From NCBI GenBank assembly GCA_030015575.1, contig JASDDO010000001.1:137845988-137909987 (forward strand): DNA of 64,000 nt, written 5' to 3'. The position numbers were made by a program, and so were the translations under genes. A model generated the notes under the pieces. It saw only the letters and a program-made list of their open reading frames with translations, searched no databases and was not told the origin of the DNA. Source of the DNA: Agapanthus africanus (lineage: Eukaryota; Streptophyta; Magnoliopsida; Asparagales; Amaryllidaceae). Positions 10,944 through 21,874 of this stretch are shown here, in pieces. The first letter of the stretch is position 1. The number at the start of each line of letters is the position of its first letter.

Positions 10944-10951
10944 TATAAATA
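10944..10951 (+). promoter_or_regulatory. TATA box of the solo LTR
   Basis: TATAAATA is followed by a C/A-rich start region (TTTCACACCCCCTCACTCAC), the usual look of a plant LTR transcription start about 30 bp on. It lies about 540 bp into the LTR. Confidence 0.65.
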
Positions 10952-13077
10952 CCACTCCATTTCACACCCCCTCACTCACAAACTCTGTCCAGACTCTCAA
11001 GAAAAATCTCTAGACTTTGTGTGTGCAAGTGGAGTTAGCAAAGGGCGAAACTCCAGCGAACTTCCGACAACGACCCTAGGAGCTCCCGACGAAAAAACGA
11101 CGCACCGGCACCTCCTACCATGCCCTCTTTTTCTTCTCTTAGCTCTAATCCAGTAAGTCCCTCCTCCCTCTTCTCTTTTCTATTCTAAAAACTCGTAATA
11201 CTAAAACCCGACGGAAGCGGAGTTAATCCGACTTCCGATTCGGTTTTCTTTAAAAAGTTCCAATTTTCTTAAATAAAACAATACCAATCTTGCACATCAT
11301 GACTACTAATCATTAACAAAACATATTGAACAAGTTTCATAGTAAAAAAATTCATATTGTAACTTTTATCACACTTTTTCAGAAAAATACCATATAGTTT
11401 AGTTTTGAGATTAAATATCATAAATCCTTGCTATACCTTTAGATAGTTCACGAGATAATGACCTACCTCTTCACAACACTCATATGTAACATAACACGAT
11501 ACCTTTCGGGAACATAGAATACGGGACAATGCAATTTTACACATAAATACCTTTTACTATTAAAAAAAAAATTCTGCAAGATTATGTGTTTTAAACAAAT
11601 CTTTGCAAAACGCCGCTACAACCCATTTGGGGAAGCCGTTTGGGATGGTGCGGATTATCGTACATCCTCGGGCTTAGTAGTGCGAGATGCAGACCTCCGC
11701 AAGGAGCATACGGTCGCGAATGATTTAAAAATACAAATATCTTAAGAAAATGAGATTTCTAGAAAAATAATAAATTATAATTATTTTATATAAATATATA
11801 TATATATATATATCATCAAAATATTTAATTTTTGAGATAATATAAATATTCCAACTTTTCTAAATCAAAATAATCACTTTACATGAAAATACCATGCAAT
11901 TCCATACAAGTTCAATACTTTACAATTAAATACCATATATATTATGAAATTAGGTTTATTCATTAGAAATGTCACATATATAAAATATACATCAATGAAA
12001 ACTTTAAAGACGATAATAAAATATTTGAGGTGTATTTTGAAAATATAACAAAATTATTTTTACATAAAACCCTCTCAAGTTCTATAAATTACAATAAGGA
12101 CCCTAGTAAATATAGGTTTAAGCGGGACCAGTCTCTTGAGCCTCAGGGAGCCGGAGATATGGGTGCTTGCCTATTTAAGGTAGAAAATTTAACAAATGGT
12201 GTTATCAACACGATAATCGTGTTTGAAATAGACACAAATCATGCCGTCCATGTGCAGCGGTTACCGATAACACCAAGACCTAATTCAGGATTCAGTTTCT
12301 TTTCTATTTGTCTGACTCAAACTGAGTCTCAATATATATAACTTGACTTGAATATGATTCAAGTACAAACTACAATTCAACATGAATCCATGAATACATA
12401 TATTCAATCTGTTCAATCTATACAATCCATATAACTTGACCGAACCGAACCATGGATATATTCCATTTACATGATTATCCAGTACCTCCATTTCCATTTA
12501 TATGATGTCATGGTTTTGGCAAGTCTTCTATTTACATTTACAAAACAGTACAAACAATACAATCAAGACATCGCGGGGATTATAAGTGGTAGATTGGTAC
12601 GGAAGGTGTTAGAAGTAGCACGAGACTGCAACCATAAAGATACCTAACCTGAATTCAATCACTGTTGTTCCGGGTTTTCTAACGGAGCCTTGTACTCTAT
12701 ATACCGTAGTATAGTGAGACTGCTCTCGTACACACTGGCCTCTTCTGTACCAAGCTACAAACAACAGCGTTAACAATATAATACAACTTTAAAAGTTACA
12801 CTCTCTCTGTCTATTCTATTTCTTCCTTATCTTTGGGACTTACCGAGCGATTGTTCGCTGATGACATTCCTTCTCTTTCTTCTTTGGAATGTTGTCAGGT
12901 GGATCGGACCTTCAAGAGATCGAGCCCACCAGCGAGAACTTGGATCAGCTAGCCTTCGACCCGAAGCTCTAGATACTTGTACATTTCATTTCAGTACTTT
13001 CCAATTCTGTTATGCCACTGTTTAAGCATTGCTTTTCATGCCATGTATTTACTTTCCATGTACTGTAAAAGAATGTT

Positions 13078-13087
13078 AATAAATAAA
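13078..13087 (+). promoter_or_regulatory. Poly(A) signal of the solo LTR
   Basis: Two overlapping AATAAA hexamers about 140 bp before the LTR's right end, in the same orientation as the TATA box. Confidence 0.5.
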
Positions 13088-15083
13088 GTTGTTGTTCACT
13101 ACATTTGTCCCTTATGTATATTTCCTTTATATTGCTTAGTTACGCTTAGCATATTTACTTCTGAGTAAATACGTAGCAGCCTCATCGCGCCCCCTTCGCC
13201 ATACACCGGGAAGCGGCGCGTAACAAATTCAAATTCTTTCTTGAAAAGTATAAGTAATGTTATATGAAAATACAGGTCAGTTGTTGACTATTTTTGAAAA
13301 CATTTTCGTCATTTGAAATTTATACACCTCCTTTGTAAATTTGATCCAAAACCAATACATAACAACAATATAGGCATCCTCAAGCGGGAGCTAGCTCTTC
13401 GCCAATTGGCGGAATCACAACCACACAAATAAAGATATACGACGCCCTAAGGCGAAGATCAAACATAGAAAAGAAGATAAAGAAAACCAAAGTATCATCA
13501 AATCCAAAAATAAAGAATAAACACATATCCGTGACTCTAAGTCTGAAAGAATATACAAAAATCTGTGGTTTCTAAGTCTAGCAAATACATAGTCTGGTTG
13601 ATGCAGCTTTTAACTAGATACAACTGAATAAATATATACAAATGGTGGTCACGATCCAAAGTGTACCCCACCTACCAATACAAATCACCCAGAAGAAATC
13701 TGTGTACCAGCAAGTCGCTATTGAATCCGTGCAGTCAATCCTGCAAGAAAACTGTGGCACAACATGGGTGAGTTGCCAACTTGTGAGTTGAAGACATCAT
13801 CAGGTAGAAATCGAATGTATGACGATTTCCTAGGTCTTACAGTAATATAATAATATAATAACATCGAGTGGTAACAAAGGTGATAGTGTAAAAATAAGTA
13901 TAATAATAATAATATATTCGTGCCCGTGTCATGATATGGTACCATGTCATCTGTATCATTTATGTGGGTATATGTGTATCATCCAACGTGTGTCTATCAA
14001 CGACGCATCAAATCATCATAAAAACCTGAGTGCCCAGCATCGACACTCGAAAACATCATAAAACCCATGTTCAGCATCGACACGTAAATCCTCATATCTC
14101 AGGCGCCGTCTCATCGGATCGGCCCTCATATCCATCTGTCTCAATCGCTCCGGTCGGTATCCTTCGGATATTCGCTGAGTCCAGTACTATCACCGGTAGG
14201 TAGTGTTCCCCTTCCGAGCTCAACGTCTCTCTATACGATCTTCTTTTCCTGGGGTACAGTACCGGGTCCTCCATGTACCCGCAGACGGTGCCTCCTCTCT
14301 CCTTGAATTGGGTATACACATAACTCAGAACCAAGAAAACTCATGATGGACGCCACACATCATATCAAGAGAAACCGCGTTTTTAAAACAGTCATAAGTT
14401 TTCAAAATGTATCTGCGGTTTCTCAAATCTAGAAATGTCATAAAAACCGAATCTCATAAGCATGAACCAATAATGAAACAATGAGTACAGGCACAGAACA
14501 AATCCATAATGTATAACCAGTGTGTTTATATGAGCATGGCATCTAACAAGGTAAGAAAATACGATAACTGAATTAGTAAGTATGGTATGGGTACTAAAAA
14601 ATAACTAAAAAGCTACAGGTTATTCGGTTATACGGTGAAATAACGATTTCTAATATGTACGTGACATGGTAATTACCGATGATGAGTGTGTGAGCCGGCG
14701 AGTATGTGTACATGCAACTTGCGCATCATCGGTAATGGTGTGTGTGTCCTAGCAGACGATGTCATACAAGATAAGGAAAAAAACGTGGTATGTATACCTC
14801 AAAATGAGAATAATACGAGCATAGCAGAAAAAGTAAATATCAATGCAACAGTATAAAATACATAGCAACATACGAGCCATACAGTTATAGTTTAAAATAG
14901 TACGAATCGTTGTTTTTAGAAAAATAGGGGCTACGGTATTTTTTTGAGAAAAAAATACCATTTGAAAATCCGTAGCGTCCCATGAGGTTGTCATTTAAAA
15001 ATGCATAATGATTCGTTAGTTTAGAAAACAATAATTTTCCGAGTAGATGCATCCATAAGTCGGCGATCCGGCCTCATTGTATT

Positions 15084-15260
15084 ACGTACGGTATAATCTA
15101 TCGTACGGCATCATCAAGTCAAGAGTGCGGATCAATCATCATGTACAGCATATCACATATGGTATAATCCATCATACGATATCATCAATCAAGAGTACGA
15201 TTCAATCATCATGTATATCATATCACGTACGGTATAATCTATCGTACGATATCATCAAAT
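15084..15260. repeat. Three ~70-bp tandem repeats with CGTACG palindromes
   Basis: Units starting near 15084, 15155 and 15225 share GGTATAATC flanked by CGTACG or decayed forms, then CATCATCAA and AAGAGTACG. They lie in the LARD-B1 LTR. The open frame at 15077-15349 comes from the repeat and is not a gene. Confidence 0.7.
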
Positions 15261-15510
15261 CAAGAGTACGGATCTATGGTCATATACATCATATCATCTC
15301 ATCTAGTCACATATCGTCACATGTTATATCATCTCATATCGCATTATGAACATATATATCGCCTAATCTTCATATAATATATCATATCATATCATGCCAT
15401 TTCACATAACATAGCCTCGTGGCATCATGTTCGATCACATCGACTCGTATCATAATAACATGTCATATCCTCATCTCATGATGTTATATTGAAGTTATCC
15501 TCAAACTTAT

Positions 15511-15513
15511 ATG

Positions 15514-15548
<35 letters not shown>

Positions 15549-15590
15549 TCACACACACACACACACACATATATATCTGTGTGTGTGTGT
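15511..15590. repeat. Microsatellite (ATACAT)n-(CA)n-(TG)n
   Basis: Simple repeats in which a CA run and a TG run flank a short AT run, giving a potential hairpin. Located in the LARD-B1 LTR. Confidence 0.9.
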
Positions 15591-16902
15591 AACAACATAT
15601 ATACCAATGGCCCAAGGCTAAGAGAACTAGAACTAAGGAGATGCCTTCCTACAAGTATACTATTATTGCTTGTAGTACCCTAGAACCTTATTAGCTAGAT
15701 ATACATATCTAATATCTACGTAATATATGTATACCTATATATATCCTAATTCTACGGTTGCTGGGGTGATATACGCCATCTACCCGACTTCCCCCGTAGA
15801 TATACATCTACTCACCTACTATTCTCGCTCTAGCTGAAGTCGATGAACACCTTGCTCTCCTTTATCGCCTTGGAAGTCCACGCGAATGTACCTACAATCG
15901 AAATCCATGACCAAAATCTAATGAAAACCTGAACCGAATTCCATAAAAATCCATATCCAAAACCGACACGACAAGCGAAAAGCACATAGGTTAGAACCTA
16001 TGGTCCAGGCATGCAAGAACAACAAAACATCCCCCTACGTTGACGTACGAACGTCAAAAGACCGAGTCAAAAATCAAATATCAAAAACCAAGTTTCAAAT
16101 ATCATAAAATATCGCCAGAAATCATGTAAAACGACTCTAGATTTTTTTAATGTAAAATTAAACTTTTTTGCATACAGGGTAAGTCTAGTTATCTAAAAAG
16201 TGAGCTACAGACCAAATTTCAGACCCTAACTCTAAAATTGGGCCACAAATTGCGGCCGAATCGAATAAAACGACGGACAAAAGATGAAGGCTTATGCTCG
16301 GGTTTCTAGGGTAGTTTCCTAGTGGTTTGCACATCTTACTGTATTTGATATAAAACTTTCAGAGTTCTAGAGTCATCCCAGATTCTATTTGAACATCAAA
16401 AATCAATGAAAAACCGATATCGGAAATTTCTATGTTCGTCTTTGAACATTCTAAACTCATTTTAATCAAGGCTATCTCCACTACTACGCCAGTAGACACT
16501 TACTAAACCTCCACTAACTTCTATTACAAGTTTTATCCACTAATTCTTATCCTAGAATTTTCCAAGTTCATTAAACATTAACTTTTAAACTCTAAACTAA
16601 TTGTGAAGGTAAAGACACTCGAAAACTTATCTAAGGGTGGAAATATTATCTCAAAAAGCAACTCAAGAAAATTCTTAGATGGCCAAAGTTGCTCAAAACT
16701 AGGACTTGATCCCACCTTGATGTGTAGGATGAGATTGTGAACATTTTTTTTATGAAGGTTCAATTGGTTTTGATGAGGTTTGAGAGGTGGTTTAAGTTGG
16801 TAGAGTTGTGGAGGGAGGTGATGAAGGAGGAGATGAAGAAGAGGGAGGTGAAGAAATGAGATGAAGAAAAAAGGAAATGAAGGAAGAATGGTTAAATGCA
16901 AC

Positions 16903-16951
16903 CATATCACACACACACACACACACACACTCTCTCTCTCTCTCTCTCTCA
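16903..16951. repeat. Microsatellite (CA)n(CT)n
   Basis: A pure CA run followed by a pure CT run in the LARD-B1 LTR. The overlapping small ORFs are by-products. Confidence 0.95.
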
Positions 16952-17389
16952 CTTACTCACATACCATTTTGTCCCCCTTGTCTCCTCTCATTTGCTTTTC
17001 TTTTCTTTTTATTATTATTTTTAAACAAATTAAAAAAAACTAAAAATGAAACCATGGTATAAATCATGAATAAATGTTACATGTCAAGCGCACAAACCAT
17101 GTTTAACAAAATGAACTTGGTTTAATGCATAATTAGTAAAACACTAATTAAGTTTTAAAATTAGACTTGTATGTAATTAATTGTATATTAATTTATAAAG
17201 ATACGAATTTAAATAAATGCTTTCATAAATAATATTTCATTTTTAAATTCCAATTATTTTCCAAAATTATAGGTATATAACTATACCATTCTATGAAAAC
17301 TCAAATCTATATTCGTATAATAATATTGAAATTTATTATTTTATTTTTTAAATCCAAAAATATTATTTTATATTTTCTGAAATGTTACA

Positions 17390-18810
17390 CATAAATTCCC
17401 ACTTGGACCACTACGTTCCTAAACTGGAAAATTGCCATGCGGCCTGTCACCAAATTGACAACCACATACAATCTACGGGCACAAATGATCCCTACCTGCA
17501 GAAAAGATTGCAAATCGAGTCCCATTGGGAAACTATATTCCTAGATATATGTTTACCTACAGTCAGTCTCCAAATTGGCTACCATATACAATTCATGGGC
17601 ACAAACGATCCATGTCACCCCAAAGTTCCACCGGCGAGGGATGTCAGGGCGTCCGCAGCGAAGTTACATCTGAGATTCCCACCGCCTGTGTAACGTTAAA
17701 AAAGGTACGTCCATAAGAAAAATGGATACGGATGAAAACCCGAAATAGCTTCGTGAGTAAAAACAACAGGACTACCCAGGAGCTTTTGAAAACCCGAAAG
17801 GGCGGATACTCCTGAAAAGAAAGAAAAATGCACTTATGAGATCCTCTCAACTTACAAGGAGAAAACACTTGCGTGAGATCCTTACGACTCGTAAAGGAGA
17901 AACATACTTAGGAATCCTTACGATCCTTAAAGAGAAAATGCACTTACGAGATCCTCTCAACTCGTAAAAAGAAAATACTTCTACGAGACCCTCACGGATC
18001 ATAGAATCCAAAATCCTTAGGTTACAGAACATGTTTCTTAAGCCATCATATCCCAAAAAATTCCCTACAATTAGTTCAATACCAACTCTTGTATACAATC
18101 CACGGGCGCAAATAAAAATGTTTCAACAAAAATTCCAACCAAAGGCGAGCTATACTCCTATGATGGTGAATGACACTTGTGAGATCCTCTCGACTTGTAA
18201 GGAAAAGACACTCTTGTAAGATCCTTAAGACTTGCAAAAGAAAATCCCACTTAGGAGCCCTCACGACTCCTAAGGAGAAAATACACATACGAAATCATCT
18301 CGACTCATAACAAGAAAATAACTTTGTGCGACCCTTACGGCTTATAAGGATTGAAAAGCCTTATATTACAGGGATCTAAACCTGTTTTCTAAACCATCTT
18401 TGTCCAAACGGGCAATGGAAAATGACGAGTCGCTCCTGACATTACATTTCAGTGTTAGCAATACTGATGCCGAATGACACCCAAAATTCCAATTCTCATG
18501 CTATCAACCTCTAAGTCGTTAAAATGGGGAAAAAGGAGAAATAGCCGAAATGATTGGGCAACTCACAATAAAAATCAGCGAGTAAAAGAAAAATAAATAG
18601 TCGAAATGATTGGGCACTGCGAATAAACAGCCGAAATGATTGGGCAATCGCGACTTTCATGATAAGAAAAGATGAAATGATAAAGCATCACGGAAAATAA
18701 AAAGAAGAAAAAGAAGAAAAGAAAAAAAATTGCCCTACAAGTAGGTCGATACCGATTCCTGTAGACAATCTATGGGCACAAATAAATGAAGAAGAGAAAC
18801 ATGTTCTACC
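17390..18810 (+). repeat. Repeat-rich 3' region of a Tat-like Ty3/gypsy element
   Basis: It holds tandem degenerate units: GAGATCCTCTCAACTCGTAA-type repeats (about 17830-18350), AAATGATTGGGCA-type repeats (18540-18660), and a CCAAATTG..TACAAT..GGGCAC block (17440, 17570, 18080, 18760). All have counterparts in inverted orientation in the gag-only element (43698-45880), which gives the plus strand as sense. It is the target into which LARD-B1 inserted. No coding sequence is seen. Confidence 0.6.
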
Positions 18811-19370
18811 ATGTTGAAGAATTAAGTCTCGATGGCAGTACATACGATGCCTAAATACCATTGGATGTCATCTCACCTCAGAAGGGTGCAGTTATGACTT
18901 TCCAGGGACTGATAACAGTCTGACCTTAAGGTAAAGCGCCATGGTCACGTCTAACGCCGAATCTTCGGACAACAATATGGATACTCTGGCCTAGAAAGAT
19001 TACTTGAGATGTCATTTATTGCCTCAGAAGGGATTGAAGATACGGCAAGTGTGTGGCTACTCGAACCGCGATCCGAAGAACGCAAACCGAGAAGAAGTCA
19101 GCTAACGCAACGGTGCGACAGACTACACCCGATACCACAAACCTAACGGATTCCTATACCGATAGGGGTTATGTATGTTTAACTTTAGGATCAGTTTATT
19201 CATCAAAGAAGGATAGACTAACAGCCGGGACGAGTAAATAAACTAAACTATACCATTTCAGCACAAAAAAAGGTGCAGATGTAAAAGAAACAAAAGGTGT
19301 TTTGCATTCATGCGTCAAAAGATGGATTACAAAAGACAAACATTCAAAATAAAGTTCATTTAATCATTCA
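18811..19370 (+). other. Tat-like internal sequence, no gene seen
   Basis: It contains two related CTCAGAAGGG blocks (about 18890 and 19020) and an A-rich stretch near 19265-19350. No ORF longer than about 60 codons is credible. It probably continues the same old element. Confidence 0.4.
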
Positions 19371-19374
19371 AACC

Positions 19375-19874
19375 TTATAATGGCAAGAAACTAGCATCGG
19401 TACAAGGATTGATGAATTCAAAGATAAAATCAAATAAGGCTTCATCAGCATCGTTTACCATCTTCTTATGCGGCCGTTCACGAAGACAAGCTTCGGGGTC
19501 ACCACTTATATCCTCCGTCCTCTCGGCTAAGGATTTTATCGTTTTCTGCTGATAAATCTGGTGCAGCAGAGTAGTCATTCGGTCCCTCCGATTCTTAGAA
19601 ATCAAGCCCACCAGATAGACCGAGTGTATTTTGTCCTCATCCTGATCAAGTACTTGAAGCGATCATGCCTCAGAAAACCCAGGCGTAGCATCCCTGATCG
19701 CTTTAAAGATTATCTACAACATGGAAGAGCGATGAAGGAGCAATCGTCTGCAATGATCCTCGAAGCGATGCAACACGGCTTCACATTGGACGTCAGTATA
19801 GCTCGGCCCATAAGAGCGAATGTTGGCATAAGAGATGGTGTCTCGGATGGAATACAAATGACCGTACATGAAAT
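19375..19874 (-). pseudogene. Antisense gene-like segment in the Tat 3' region
   Basis: On the minus strand two blocks look like protein: YGHLYSIRDTISYANIRSYG (to about 19714) and, in a shifted frame, a 78-residue stretch with RRDRMTTLLHQIYQQK and ADEALFDFIFEFINPC, ending at 19375. A strong acceptor-like sequence (TTTTGCCTTTCTTCACAG, AG at 19875-19876) precedes the first block, and a TATA box lies upstream at 20278. Some Tat elements such as Grande carry an antisense ORF in this position. I do not recognise the product. The frame breaks indicate decay or an unseen intron. The opposite-strand ORF at 19561-19914 is a shadow. Confidence 0.35.
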
Positions 19875-20277
19875 CTGTGAAGAAAGGCAAAAGGAACATC
19901 AGCTCAAGAATTAAAAAAGCGCTGCAAGTTCAAAGCGTGGTGCCTGTAACTATAAAGCTAGTAGACCCCACTGAGCAAACGTAACGGCTTATAAAGTTGA
20001 AGCACGTGCTTATGAGAAAATTTAAAAGATTTTATAAAATAAATAAATGGACTTTAACTTCAGATAATCCTAAAGGGAACGCTTAAAAATTAAGCATCAC
20101 GGCTAGGCTCCGTTAAAAAGGCGGGTTCTTACCACAAATGTGATAAGACTGGTCTATTAATTAGACTCTTGAAGAAGAAGACTAATTTTTGATCCATAGC
20201 TAAGCTTTGAAAGAGAATCAGAATTCTCAAGAAAAGAAAAGAAATGAAGGTAAAGACCTTCTTAGAGCCTATGGCTC

Positions 20278-20285
20278 TATTTATA
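20278..20285 (-). promoter_or_regulatory. Minus-strand TATA box facing the antisense segment
   Basis: TATAAATA on the minus strand inside CCTTATAAATAGAGCC. It points toward the gene-like segment at 19375-19874 and is 588 bp from the plus-strand TATA box, so the two are divergent. Confidence 0.5.
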
Positions 20286-20360
20286 AGGATGTGGGGGCGG
20301 TTCAGAATCCCCACATCCCAAATAAGATCTGATGGCTGTAAAGACAGGCATCCTTTCCCC

Positions 20361-20628
20361 CATGTGCAAGACACGTGGGAGCAATGGTGGAGGGCATTTG
20401 TTCCTGCCCAAATTGTGGCATTTAACAGCCAAGCCGAGTGGTACTAATGCCATCAGCCTTTGGCAGCACTCACATGCAAAATATGTGGCGCTAATGCCAC
20501 CGGCTTAGGCAACGCCTCACGTGAAAGACATGTGTTACTATTGCCATCAGCCATTGCCAGCGCTCACGTGCAAGGCACGTGGCACTAATACCATCGGTTT
20601 GGACCGCGCTGTACGTGCAAAGCACGTA
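20361..20628. repeat. Array of CACGTG-type palindromes, 47-bp period
   Basis: Palindromic 17-mers sit at 20361, 20471, 20518, 20565 and 20612; the last four are exactly 47 bp apart. The clearest is CACGTGCAAGGCACGTG. Variants keep most of the symmetry (TACGTGCAAAGCACGTA, CACATG..ATGTG). CACGTG is the plant G-box core, so the array could bind bZIP/bHLH factors. It lies between two divergent TATA boxes. Confidence 0.75.
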
Positions 20629-20865
20629 GCACCGACACCAAATATTTGAAGCACTTACTTCAGGTAGAGAATAATCTCTATCTTTGGAAAATATTTTCCA
20701 TAATTTTTCTAAAATAAGAAAAATCCCATTTGTTAAAATAGAAATCCCTTGGATCAAAAATCCAACGGTGTATAAAATTCACTGGTTGATTTTTAAGATC
20801 AATTTAATTAATCGGGATCTCTTAAATTAGAGATTCTATCAAACTAATTGATCCTTCTCTGCTCC

Positions 20866-20873
20866 TATAAATA
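20866..20873 (+). promoter_or_regulatory. Plus-strand TATA box inside an inverted repeat
   Basis: TATAAATA lies within GCTCCTAT-AA-ATAGGAGC, a perfect 8-bp inverted repeat, followed by a CA-rich start region about 30 bp on. It probably drives the old Tat LTR on the plus strand. Confidence 0.55.
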
Positions 20874-21749
20874 GGAGCCCAAGAGATCAAATCACATACA
20901 CACAGACCCCCCATAAGATTTTGCAACCGAGAATTTAATTCTCTTCCAAGAACATCTTCTTCCTCCTCGAAACTCTAGGTAAAACATGAAGAAAAGATCT
21001 CCCTTATCTAATACCTCCATTTAAAAGAGGCTTAGCCTCTCATAAGAACTTGTTTCTTCCATTAGATTAAATCTCTATGAGAAAAATCGCTCCTAAAATG
21101 AGAAATTATGTTCTTAGGAAGGGATCTTGATCTCAAAATCCAAGATCTGATGGAAAAATCAAGTTTTCTCATCATCAAAAGAAAAAAGTCAGAGTTTTTT
21201 TTGCTCTGTAAGACTAAGTTCTCCATAAAAAAAACATGCTTGTTTAAGAACTCGAGACCTTAACAATGGTCAAAAGATCAGATTCACATAGGTTTGATAG
21301 TTAAAATATATCATCTCCTGAAAGTTTGAATATTTCCAAACAGTAGGGCTTGGACCCTCTAAAGAACCCTAATTCGGTTCGCCTCACATGCAGAGCATGC
21401 ACGCCGAGCCGTTCGGCTCATATGGCAGCATTACATGGGAAGCACGTGAGTAAGAATAAGTCCTTATTTGGCTCAAGTCGAGCTGAGCGCAATATGCTCA
21501 TGCGCTCATGTGAATATCGCGTAAGCAAGCCCAGAGCCCTATCGTCTTGAGCCGAGCCGAGCCATACATGTGTCGTGCATGCTCTAGCTACCAAACCAAC
21601 CCATATTTATCCAGAATGGCTATATATATCTTGATGTATAATCTTCTGTAATGATCATTTGATCAACTCAAGAGCCATATAGGTTGACTTAGCTCCCAAA
21701 AAGGACTAAGTGTCTTTAGGCCGTGCCTGTATCCTAAGTACCTTAAGTT

Positions 21750-21870
21750 GATCTTAGTCTCGAATACGACTAACAATCCTTAATTACACCCCTAAGTTGA
21801 TCTTAGTCTCAAATAAGACAAACGATCCTTAGTAAAAACTTCTAAATTGATCTTGGTCTAAAATAAGAAT
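21750..21870. repeat. Three short tandem repeats (TTGATCTTAGTCT)
   Basis: Units near 21751, 21794 and 21845 share AAGTTGATCTTAGTCTC followed by AA(T)A(C/A)GAC and ATCCTTA. They end next to the Copia-F LTR and belong to the older target sequence. Confidence 0.7.
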
Positions 21871-21874
21871 AACG

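Larger units (their letters stand above)
10406..13225 (+). mobile_element. 2.8-kb solo LTR
   Basis: It begins TGTAACAACC and ends GCGCGTAACA and is flanked by perfect AATTC repeats (10401-10405 and 13226-13230). No internal domain or second LTR is present, so this is the product of LTR-LTR recombination. TATAAATA at 10944 and AATAAA near 13080 set the plus orientation. Length and the TGTAACA ends suggest Ty3/gypsy, but the clade is uncertain. Confidence 0.88.
10253..17389 (-). repeat. LARD-B1 5' LTR, interrupted by a solo LTR
   Basis: The plus-strand ends are TGTCATGATC and AAATGTTACA, matching the LARD-B2 LTRs (50735-54768). Removing the solo LTR and its duplicated 5-mer leaves about 4.3 kb, against 4.03 kb for LARD-B2. 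The match is clearest at 10253-10400, 13340-13480 (GCGGGAGCTAGCT block), 13690-14340 and 17230-17389. It is much more diverged than the two LARD-B2 LTRs are from each other. The outer end is 17389, so the sequence beyond is the older target. Confidence 0.8.
19915..21749 (+). other. Probable Tat-like 3' LTR region
   Basis: No TG..CA ends could be fixed. It holds a plus TATA box (20866), a minus TATA box (20278), a CACGTG palindrome array (20361-20628), and start-site-like CACATACACACAGACCCCC after the plus TATA. It follows the Tat-like repeat region as a 3' LTR would. GAGCC/GGCTC-rich sequence with further CATGC and CACGTG words lies at 21385-21590. No gene is seen. Confidence 0.4.
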
